From Cycas panzhihuaensis (Eukaryota > Cycadophyta): DNA of 64,000 nucleotides. The notes below the pieces were generated by a model. That model worked only from the letters and a program-made list of their open reading frames with translations, was not told where the DNA came from and made no database searches. The first letter of the stretch is position 1. Every line of letters begins with the position of its first letter. Shown one piece after another: positions 54,401 to 64,000 of the stretch. The DNA lies in NCBI GenBank assembly GCA_023213395.1, contig CM041465.1, forward strand, positions 208,265,741 to 208,329,740, written 5' to 3'. A program made the translations under genes and the position numbers.

Positions 54401-57339
54401 TTACTACTGCGGGACAGATGGTAAACGATCCAGATCCGCATTAAATCCGCCCGATCCAACGGCCTGCAGTGTTCCCCATGATCTTGGAAAGCGCCACAGC
54501 CTTCGGATTGGGCGCATAACAAGCCAGCCTGCGGTGGTTACAATCTATCCCATCATTCGCGATGGAGTCCCTATAAACGACCCCGAGCCCAACCCGCGTT
54601 GGCACAAAATTTCCGAGTGCAGCGTCCGGTGGATCTTTTGCCGAAGTTTTAAAATGATTAACGGAAGGTGAGGGTCTAAAGTTCGAACGTGGGTTTTTTA
54701 TTTTGACAGGTGGGCGCTTAGGTTAAACGATGTCTCTAGATTTATTTGCAGATTTTTGTTTGTTTATCGTCCTCTTATCACGTGTGGGACCTTAACATGA
54801 CCCTGATTTTGTCCCTATTTTCTTTTGGGAAGGAAGAGCAAAAATGAATATACTTAATATTTATTAAAATAATGCAAATTGAACAATCTAGAAATCTTGA
54901 TAAGCACCCCAAGAGTATCAATTGCAAAAAAAATCAATATAATGAAATGTAAAATATGATAGTTTATTTATATATGCTCAGAGGATTATATCATCATGTA
55001 GAGTCACGCAGAGATTTATGTATCCTTGAAAGTTTGTTTTGTCACAATTACAATCAGTCAAATTCCATGACTCCCACACAAACAAGAGAGGATGTCACCT
55101 ATAAAACATGTGGTAAAAAAGATAAGAAAACATTTTTTTAATAATATTTTCTTATCTACTCCTGCAATGGAGAGGAGTAAATTCTCCTTGACGAAGTCTG
55201 CTAAGGGCACTTATCAGTGCAAAAAAGGGTAAAAAGTCTACACGTTCATCTACCCTCACACCTCTTTGGGATATGCAAAGTTAAATCTTTTAAAAAAATA
55301 AGTTCTGTGGGCTTGTAGTGGTAACATAATAATTATCATATACTTAAGTGTATACATGCCGACTCCTAATAAAGTAAAGAGCTAATACAATTAAAGTTTG
55401 GTATGCAAAGCAAGTGTAAAAGTGTGAGATTTAGTTTGTTGTTGCATAAGCACAATTTATTAGCTATAGGGAAGAGTTTGAAAATAATAGACCAAGATAA
55501 AACTAGCAATTAGTTTTTAAATGACTTATTTCTTTATTTTAAAAAATGTGGCTTCTTTAGAAAAGCCAAAACAATGATTTTTTTGTTGAAAATATTACAA
55601 AGGTCATGTTCTTAATAAGGCCAAGTCATCATTATTGTCATCGTCATTGTCTCTATCCATAGTAGCCTAAATATCAAACATTATATCTGAAGCATCCATC
55701 TCTAAGGTAAAACCATGGACATTCAATATAGAGCCTCTAACTTCTTCGTCAAAGCCTCCAAGTAATCATTGCAATTCTTGTAAGAAGCTTGTTGGATTAT
55801 TGGCAATTGTACATGGATACATACATTTTACTCTATGCATCATTATTCTAATGAGCATAATTCATGGTAGATCTATGAATTTGTGCCATGACCCAACTAT
55901 TGGGTATTCTTATGGATTGTTGTAGTCTTATTCTCCTTCCCTTGATTTAGAACAATTGATCTCCTACTCTAAAATAAGTAAATACATGATGTGGGTTGTT
56001 AGTAGTCACACTAGAAACATAAGTTTCATCTTGGGAGTTTACATCACCTCTAATAAGCACCATTATGCTTACTATCTCCCTCATGGGCACCATGTATGCT
56101 CATGTACTTCATAAGGGATTCCAGTGCTTAACATCTGCCCCACACTACCTTTGAATAATTCATAGTCAACTTACCGTTGGTCCTTGGTTCCTCCAAATGT
56201 CATTCAACACCAAGAATCATGATTTGTATAGCAATATAAATTGCTTCTATCCACTTTTGATTTATATTTCTCTTTCCTATACCCTTCACCTTGGAAATGA
56301 ATTATAAATAGGTTTATTAAGGAGGCCCCTTTTGTCTGAAGTTCCCAATGTCAACTTCCCAATAAAATAACCATGGCACTAAGCATAAGACTCTTTACAA
56401 ACCTCTATGCAATTTGTTTAACATAATGATTTGCATGTATGCACATATATATATTAATCTCTCTCTCTCTCTCTCTCACAGACACACACACACACGCACA
56501 CACACACACGTTTGTTAAGGACTAAATGAACTTTTACCTTCATGTGGTTGGTTGTGTTAATAGATTTTCTAAGTTGTAAAATTAAGTGAAGTTTAATAGT
56601 ATTTAAATATTTCTTACAAAGATAAATTTAATATTAGAAAAAATAATCCCTTTTGTGGGATAAATAGGTGAAAATTTTTGCAACAATTATTTATCACAAG
56701 TATGACTTAACACACACACACATATCCACATACACATATTGGTACATACTTGTGGCAAATGATTACCACTACAACACTTCTTTAACAATGGTTTTCATGG
56801 TCAAGTCTAATTTGACAATTTAAACTCTCTCATCTCTTTTTGAATGTGTATATAATGGAATCCCCAACAGTTTTTTATTTTATATATTATAAATGTTGTT
56901 ATGAACCTACTTAAACAAAATTATCAAAAGTATATACCCATTAAAAAAAGGCATTTTAGTGTATTTAAATATGAATAAGATAGTATAATTATTCATTATT
57001 TAGTTTATTTGTCTTCGAACTTTCAAGCACACTTTGTTGTGTTAGACACTAGCCCTCTTGATTTAATAATGTTCATTAAATACTTCTTTGGATTCATTAT
57101 AACTGATATTAGAGTGTTGTTATGGACCTTTAGAAATAATTAAATATAACTAAAATGGTTAGTTATGCCCACTACCGATCCAATTCCATTCCAATCTCAA
57201 ACATTTGCTAAAGGAGTAATAGTTTTATGTGGACTTAGGTTTATTGGCATATTGGTGGTAAGAATTATACGAATGGGACATGCATTGCTAAGAGTTCTAC
57301 CCATTGTCACTTGTTCTTAAATTCTTTAACCATAAGCAA
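54401..57339. other. AT-rich intergenic region
   Basis: 54400-54700 is still GC-rich and may be upstream gene sequence. Beyond it the DNA is very AT-rich. Around 55610-55800 the minus strand gives a protein-like reading with stops (GGFDEEVRGSILNVHGFTLE), probably an old relic. Otherwise I see no gene. Confidence 0.45.
56459..56509. repeat. Compound (CT)n-(CA)n microsatellite
   Basis: A run of CT followed by CA dinucleotides with a few interruptions (AG, CG). Confidence 0.95.
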
Positions 57340-57344
57340 ACCCA

Positions 57345-57567
57345 TGTTGGAAAATAGAACCTGCAATAAGATATTGACAAACAAAATAGAACACCTCCAC
57401 AAGATCGAATCTGCACTTTAAGGTACCTCAAATTGTATTAACAAAACATCCTTACAACAACATTCAATATGATACACTATGTTGTGTATTTATAATACAT
57501 GTCAATATAGTGAGAGTGGAACCCATTTGCATGTGGGACAAAACAAATGTGCATTAATATTCCAACA
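57345..57567 (-). repeat. Outer (3') LTR of the tandem element
   Basis: Plus strand TGTTGGAAAATAG to TTCCAACA. TATA-like TATTTATAA in the middle (plus strand 57486-57494). Confidence 0.88.
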
Positions 57568-57590
57568 CTCCCCCTTAATGTACATTTGGA

Positions 57591-58730
57591 TCATTTATAC
57601 TTGTAACGCCTTGTCCTTGGAAGTGTCTTGAAAATGATGTCTTCAACTTGATCCTTGTCTTCAAACTTGTAGTGATGTCTTTGCTGTAGAATGATATCTT
57701 CATCTTGATTTATGTCTTCAATTATGTACTGATGTCTTTGTAGGATGATGTCCTTAACTTGATTTCTGTCTTCAATCCTGTAGTGATGATGTCGATGTAG
57801 TAGCTCTAGCAAGTGCAAATCATGATTCTTCATTGTGCCTGGTCTAGTTTGATTTTGATGTAGATCCTGTAAACAAACATCTTCAAACACAACTTGCATG
57901 TCATCATTATCCTGTATAAACTCTTGATCACCATGTATAATAGTGATTTCTTCAATGTTTGGAGCAGAATCTTGATCAACTAACATACTCTTTGAAATTG
58001 AATCAATGCTCAAAGTAGGAAGATCATTCAAACTTGAATCAATACTTAAAGTAGGAATATCATCAACATAAGGCTCATCCTTTATAGGACCATCGGATTC
58101 ATATTCAATCTCTCTTGAAATCATGGTGTCATCTATATAAACCTTTATCAACTCATCACTTTCAATGTCTTCATTAGTACTTATAGTTTCATCAATGCAT
58201 TCAACCATCGTTTCTTTACATCAAATACTCATACCTTCTTCATCTTGACATGTTGTTTCATCAGTGTTGATGATATTTTCTTCATTTGTTGTACCTCTAC
58301 CATAACCATAACTAGCCTTTATTGCCTTTTTAATCATTCGTTGTGTCTCTTCAGGGGTTTGTTCAAATACTTCATTTAGAAAATCCCAAGCTTCTTTAGC
58401 ATTACTTGCATGTAGAATCATAAGAATGATAAAATGGAATCTGGAAGGAAGATCAACCTCATTGAATGCAGCTTGAATCATAATGAATGCTTTTCTATCT
58501 TTCTTCTCAAGCATTTCCTTTTCTTCTTCATCCTTAAGGATATCATATTCATCAGTAACAATCTTCCACAAACCTCTAGCTATGAATAGACATCTCATTT
58601 TAATTGTCCAAAAGAAGTAGTCTTCACCATTGCATTTAGGTATTGGAAGAAATGAATCCTTTAAGTAATATTCATTTATTTCAGAAACATACATAACCAC
58701 ATTATTCTCTTCCATGATTATAAATGCCAT
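57591..58730 (-). pseudogene. gag: Gag-like pseudogene, unit 1
   Basis: ATG 58730 starts MAFIIMEENNVVMYVSEINE, followed by a UBN2-like gag (FLPIPKCNGEDYFFWTIKMR, LFIARGLWKIV, HASNAKEAWDFLNEVFEQTP). A TGA at about 58218, where unit 2 has 15 more bases, splits it. The acidic part follows, and the C-terminus has three copies of a 18-19 residue module with the pattern HxYxxEDxxQxxDIIxQ. The last copy ends FKTLPRTRRYKYK. No zinc knuckle, no pol. Confidence 0.82.
57633..57800 (-). repeat. Threefold tandem repeat in the gag C-terminus
   Basis: Units 57633-57689, 57690-57743 and 57744-57800 (57, 54 and 57 bp) keep the reading frame. Each encodes one copy of the module found once in the other gag-only families. 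Confidence 0.8.
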
Positions 58731-58740
58731 TTCTAAATAA

Positions 58741-59640
58741 TGTGTCCCTTTTTCAATCAACAAACCCACCTAACATTGGTAACTTACTCATTAATCATAC
58801 TCACCAAATTTTCTCATATCTCATATCTTCCACATCATTGACTTTATCTTCACATCATTGCCTTTCACATATCACCAACCAGTCACATAGAATCCAAACA
58901 CTCACTTCACCAAATCAATGCCTCATAAATCTCACAATGATCATACATGTCATATGTCGCTACCAAGACACACACTCCACTTGATTGTCCAAAACATACA
59001 ACTCATGCCATTACACTATTTAATAATTTTGCTTCCTTGCAACTTAGGTATCTTCAACAAGAAACTCATCCTTCTTTGCCCATTCAATCAACTAGAACAC
59101 ATCATCAAACATCCCTAATCTCATCCTCAAAACATGCCCAATAATTACCCAATCTTGTCATGTTAACTTCATATGTAACAAGCATCTCATCGCCTCATAT
59201 CACTATCTTTCTTGCCCTCAAATTAGTCTTATCATGCCCATAAAGTCCCTTCACATAAATCACATTCCAAGGAGCACTAAATCACCATATGCCATCTAAC
59301 TCATTCATACAAATACATGCACTTTTGCTTCATCACCATACTATGTCATCATCACAATAACTCTCTCATATGAACACATGTAAGAAGGCACTTAATTTTC
59401 CATTAAACAATCACCATCATGCACTTCAAATCACCAATAGAGTGCCAAATACATTCACATCAACATAACTTAATATCATATCACATTGCAACAATACTCT
59501 CCCATGCACAACATATGTAACACCTCATATTGCAAAATCACCCAACTTATGTAAATCACATGTAAGATAGCACTATACCAATGCCAATATCACTACTTTT
59601 TCACTAATTAAGAGTATAAAACACTTATATCACCTCGTTA
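58741..59640 (-). other. Cytosine-poor leader, unit 1
   Basis: By hand count there are about 62 G in these 900 plus-strand bases (about 7%), against about 25% C in lines sampled. The minus-strand transcript would therefore be almost free of C. The same sequence recurs in unit 2 (about 61657-62560). Plus-strand frames here are a result of composition. A pure A run lies at 59706-59722. Confidence 0.75.
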
Positions 59641-60235
59641 CCATTGCCTCATTCATGTCACCATATCAATATGAAACCCTTAAATTCCCAAAAACTTATT
59701 TCTGAAAAAAAAAAAAAAAAAAGCTCAAAAATACATAAAATATGGATGAAAATGATGGCCTCTGAAATACAATTCCAAATCTATTAGATTTAAATTAAAT
59801 TATGATATCTAGATAAAAAGTTGTGCTCCTTTTAAGAATTTCACAATTAGGGTTTCTAGGTCAGAATAGTACCTTTCCGATAAACCGATATTAACTTTTT
59901 ATTCTCGAACTATGATGAACCTCAAACCACTTCCATTAGAAATAGAATTCAAAAACACACGTAATAAAAAAAATTGAGGTCATTTGGATACATAGCCAAA
60001 GTTATGGCTCTTTGAAGTTAAGGTTGCAAACTGTCCCAAAAATACGGTGATAAAAAATGCAGTAGAAATTAATTTCAGCAATATTCACAATTACACCCTA
60101 AATCTGTAGTGCAACCACTCAAATTTTACAGAACGAGCTAGTTTGTCTCAAATTCGTTATTACGCTTTAAATTTCAATGTTATGGCACCTCCCAAATCAA
60201 CGCTCTAATAGAATAAAAACACCTCTCTTAACCCG
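59641..60235 (-). other. Leader end, unit 1
   Basis: Less skewed sequence between the cytosine-poor stretch and the primer-binding site. Equivalent to 62560-63167 in unit 2. No gene. Confidence 0.6.
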
Positions 60236-60247
60236 TGTTCGATACCA

Positions 60248-60472
60248 TGTTGAAAAATAGAACCCTGCAATAAGATATTAACAAACAAAATGTAACACCT
60301 CCATTAAGATCGAATCTGCACTTTAAGGTACCTCAAATTGTATTAACAAAACATCCTTACAACAACATTCAATATGATACACTATGTTGTGTATTTATAA
60401 TACATGTCAATATAGTGAGAGTGGAACCCACTTACATATGGGACAAAATAAATGTGCATTAATATTCCAACA
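60248..60472 (-). repeat. Middle LTR shared by both units
   Basis: 225 bp, plus strand TGTTGAAAAATAG to TTCCAACA. The polypurine tract adjoins it on one side (60473-60483) and a primer site, TGGTATCGAACA on the minus strand with one base lost, on the other (60236-60247). Confidence 0.88.
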
Positions 60473-60506
60473 CTCCCCCTTAATGTACATTTGGATCATT
60501 TATACG

Positions 60507-61646
60507 TGTAACGCCTTGTCCTTGGAAGTGTCTTGAAAATGATGTCTTCAACTTGATCCTTGTCTTCAAACTTGTAGTGATGTCTTTCTTTGTAGAATGA
60601 TATCTTCATCTTGATTTATGTCTTCAATTATGCCGATGTCTTTGTAGGATGATGTCCTTAACTTGATTGCCTTCAATCTCGTAGTGATGATGTCGATGTA
60701 GTAGCTCTAGCAAGTGCAAATCATGATTCTTCATTGTGCCTGGTCTAGTTTGATTTTGATGTAGATCATGTAAACAAACATCTTCAAACACAACTTGCAT
60801 GTCATCATTATCCTGTATAAACTCTTGATCACCATGTATAATAGTGATTTCTTCAATCTTTGGAACAGAATCTTGATCAACTAACATACTCTTTGAAATT
60901 GAATCAATGCTCAAAGTAGGAAGATCATTCAAACTTGAATCAATACTTAAAGTAGGAATATCATCAACATAAGGCTCATCCTTTATAGGACCATCGGATT
61001 CATATTCAATCTCTCTTGAAATCATGGTGTCATCTATATAAACCTTTATCAACTCATCACTTTCAATGTCTTCATTAGTACTTATAGTTTCATCAATGCA
61101 TTCAACCATTGTTTCTTTACATTAAGTAGAAATGTCATCAATACTCATACCTTCTTCATCTTAACATGTTGTTTCATCAGTGTTGATGATATTTTCTTCA
61201 TTTGTTGTACCTCTACCATAACCATAACTAGCCTTGATTGCCTTTTTAATCATTCGTTATGTCTCGTCAGGGGTTTGTTCAAATACTTCATTTAGAAAAT
61301 CCCAAGCTTATTTAGCATTACTTGCATGTAGAATCATAAGAATGATAAAATAGAATCTGGAAGGAAGATCAACCTCATTGAATGCAGCTTGAATCATAAT
61401 GAATGCTTTTCTATCTTTCTTCTCAAGCATTTCCTTTTCTTCTTCATCCTTAAGGATATCATATTCATCAGTAACAATCTTCCACAAACCTCTAGCTATG
61501 AATAGACATCTCATTTTAATTGTCCAAAAGAAGTAGTCTTCACCATTGCATTTAGGTATTGGAAGAAATGAATCCTTTAAGTAATATTCATTTATTTCAG
61601 AAACATACATAACCACATTATTCTCTTCCATGATTATAAATGCCAT
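60507..61646 (-). pseudogene. gag: Gag-like pseudogene, unit 2
   Basis: ATG 61646 begins the same protein as unit 1. Stops lie at about 61308 (Ser codon before TTA-derived TAA in the KEAWDF region), 61164 (T-C-stop-D) and 61123. The C-terminal repeat array is partly deleted near 60628-60680. The two units are about 97% identical by eye elsewhere. Confidence 0.8.
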
Positions 61647-63167
61647 TTCTAAATAATGTGTCCCTTTTTCAATCAACAAACCCACCTAACATTGGTAACT
61701 TACTCATTAATCATACTCACCAAATTTTCTCATATCTAATATCTTTCACATCATTGACTTTATCTTCACATCATTGCCTTTCACATGTCACCAACCAGTC
61801 ACATAGAATCCAAACACTCACTTCACCAAATCAATGCCTCATAAATCTCACAATGATCATACATGTCATATGTCGCTACCAAGACACACACTCCACTTGA
61901 TTGTCCAAAACATACAACTCATGCCATTATACTATTTAATAATTTTGCTTCCTTGCAACTCAGGTATCTTCAACAAGAAACTCATCCTTCTTTGCCCATT
62001 CAATCAACTAGAACACAACATCAAACATCCCTAATCTCATCCTCAAAACATGCCCAATAATTACCCAATCTTGTCATGTTAACTTCATATGTAACAAGCA
62101 TCTCATCGCCTCATATCACTATCTTTCTTGCCCTCAAATTAGTCTTATCATGCCCATAAAGTCCCTTCACATAAATCACATTCCAAGGAGCACTAAATCA
62201 CCATATGCCATCCAACTCATTCATACAAATACATGCACTTTTGCTTCATCACCATACTATGTCATCATCACAATAACTCTCTCATATGAACACATGTAAG
62301 AAGGCACTTAATTTTCCATTAAACAATCACCATCATGCACTTCAAATCACCAATATAGTGCCAAATACATTCACATCAACATAACTTAATATCATATCAC
62401 ATTGCAACAATACTCTCCCATGCACAACATATGCAACACCTCATATTGTAAAATCACCCAACTTATGTAAATCACATGTAAGATAGCACTATACCAATGC
62501 TAATATCACTACTTTTTCACTAATTAAGAGTATAAAACACTTATATCACCTCGTTACCATTGCCTCATTCATGTCACCATATCAATATGAAACCCTTAAA
62601 TTCCTAAAAACTTATTTTTGAAAAAAGAAAAAAAAAAAACTCAAAAATACATAAAATATGGATGAAAATGATGGCCTCTGAAATACAATTCCAACGGTTT
62701 AGACGAAATTGAATTATGATATGTAGATAAAAAGTTGTGCTCCTTTTAAGAATTTCATAATTAGGGTTTCTAGGGGCTGTAATAGTACCTTCTGATAAAC
62801 TAATAATAACTTTTTATTCTGAACTCTGATGAACCTCAAACCACTTCCATTAGAAATAGAATTCAAAAAACACACAGAATAAAAAAAAAATTGAGGTCAT
62901 TTGGATACCTGTAGCTAAAGTTATGGCTCTTTGAAGTTAAGGTTGCAGATCTGTCCCAAAAATACGGTGACAAAAAAAATGCAGGCCGAAATTAATTCTG
63001 CTGCAATTTTCACAATTTCACCCTAAATCTGTAGTGCAACCACTCAAATTTTACAGAACGAGCTATTTTGTCTCAAATTCGTTATTACGTTTCAGAAATT
63101 TCAATGTTATGGCACCTCCCAAATCACTGCTCTAATACCGAATAAAAACACCTCTCTTAACCCGGGT

Positions 63168-63179
63168 GTTCTGATACCA
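63168..63179 (-). promoter_or_regulatory. Primer-binding site of the tandem element
   Basis: The minus strand reads TGGTATCAGAAC, one base from the initiator-Met site, directly after the LTR. Confidence 0.8.
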
Positions 63180-63402
63180 TGTTGAAAAATAGAACCTGCA
63201 ATAAGATATTAACAAACAAAACAGAACACCTCCACAGGATCGAACGGTATCCTTAAGGTACCTCAAATTGCATTAACAAAACATCCTTACAACAACATTC
63301 AATATGATACACTATGTTGTGTATTTATAATACATGTCAATATAGTGAGAGTGGAACCCATTTGCATGTGGGACAAAACAAATGTGCATTAATATTCCAA
63401 TA
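63180..63402 (-). repeat. Outer (5') LTR of the tandem element
   Basis: 223 bp, plus strand TGTTGAAAAATAG to TTCCAATA. Followed by GCCCA. Confidence 0.88.
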
Positions 63403-63407
63403 GCCCA

Positions 63408-64000
63408 AACATCAACCCACCATTAGAACAACCCACATTTAATTAAGTTAACACATAAGGGGACGTTAAGGGTATAGCCCTCTCGTCGACACTATTTTAC
63501 CTTCTCAAGGGTATGTTCATCACTACACTCATCTTGTAATTGCTACAAACAAATAATATAACATAATCTTGTTATGTTTGTCATCACCACAAGTCATATT
63601 CAGTGCCACTATAGGTCACATATTGCCTTAAAATTTGGCAGCATAAAAAATGTATAATAATAATAAACATAGTTGATTGCTAACTCACTATGAGTGCAAC
63701 TACCTATCCATCTACAATGTCTTTAGTTGTATAGTTCCAAGGTGTCACCTAGGTAGAAAGTGCAATATAGACCATAAAATCCATACATATAAAAATTAAA
63801 TTTTTTGTTTAATGCCCAATTAAGGAAATATTCCATTTAATAAATTCAAATCCAATTGTTAAGCATTTTAATCTCCACCCTGTATATTTCTAACTAGGGG
63901 GTTTCCCCATGGCCTAAAAATAGTATGCATGATAAAGTAGTGAAAAATGGTTTGTAATGTTCAGTTAAGTCATGAGGTAGACAACAAAAAATAATAGTAT
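63408..64000. other. Unassigned, right edge
   Basis: AT-rich, no ORF or repeat recognised. Pre-insertion it continues from 57339. Confidence 0.5.

Larger units (their letters stand above)
57345..63402 (-). mobile_element. Tandem gag-only LTR element: three LTRs, two internal regions
   Basis: LTRs at 57345-57567, 60248-60472 and 63180-63402 (223, 225, 223 bp) alternate with two near-identical internal regions of 2.68 and 2.71 kb. Each internal region has a polypurine tract (minus strand TTAAGGGGGAG), one gag-like pseudogene, a cytosine-poor leader and a primer-binding site. Outer flanks are ACCCA (57340-57344) and GCCCA (63403-63407), a near-perfect duplication. No duplication surrounds the middle LTR. 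This is what recombination between the LTRs of two copies would leave. Confidence 0.9.

Noticed and set aside
54396-54671. 91-codon plus-strand ORF upstream of the hydrolase
   Set aside because: No motif. Lies in the GC-rich promoter area of a divergent gene, where open frames are frequent by composition.
57633-57800. Possible CRISPR-like or satellite array
   Set aside because: Three in-frame coding repeats without unique spacers in a plant element.
58724-59144. Plus-strand ORFs repeated at 61640-62060
   Set aside because: Produced by the G-poor composition of the leader, which lacks TAG and TGA. Duplicated only because the element is tandem.

Overview
The window looks like nuclear DNA of a land plant with a large, repeat-filled genome. 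There are no prokaryotic gene arrays; instead there are plant-type Ty1/copia, Ty3/gypsy-Tat and chromovirus retrotransposons with initiator-Met or Tat-type primer-binding sites. One plant gene fragment is present. A gymnosperm such as a conifer is a plausible guess from the density of old nested LTR elements and the lack of further exons across 52 kb, but nothing here proves the taxon.

Layout. 1-1006: unassigned. 1012-19017: a copia-type element flanked by the duplicated site GCTTA. It carries only a gag-like ORF (17393-18652) and has been filled by a truncated Tat gypsy copy (2861-about 10290), a decayed copia element on the minus strand (about 10355-15640) and a 324-bp miniature TRIM/SMART element (16510-16833). 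19145-21658: a second gag-only element (minus, TGACT). 23657-29276: a chromovirus with a C-terminal chromodomain (plus, TAAGA), decayed. 29852-51390: a third gag-only element (minus, TATGT), split by a 17-kb Tat gypsy element (32679-49724, minus, GGAGC). That Tat element carries gag, PR, RT, RH and INT, then an antisense ORF with a plant mobile domain, then an additional archaeal-type RNase H. 52827-53824 (minus): first coding exon of a plant alpha/beta-hydrolase (EMB8-like), ending at a clean splice donor. 57345-63402: a tandem LTR-internal-LTR-internal-LTR array of a further gag-only element (minus).

How things relate. Element borders were fixed by matching LTR ends, primer-binding sites, polypurine tracts and 5-bp target-site duplications read directly from the sequence. 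Four elements (three families by LTR) encode only a gag-like protein: an N-terminal UBN2-like copia gag domain, a long acidic middle, no zinc knuckle, and a short conserved C-terminal module lying just before the polypurine tract. They must borrow protease, RT and integrase from an autonomous relative. They fit the class called TR-GAG or LARD, but the shared C-terminal module, its threefold amplification in one family and the nearly cytosine-free leader of that family are features I do not know to have been described.

Nearly all element ORFs contain stops or frameshifts. The only sequence that looks like a functional host gene is the hydrolase exon. Its remaining exons are not visible to the left, so either the first intron is more than 52 kb and holds nearly all the retrotransposons listed here, or the gene is broken.
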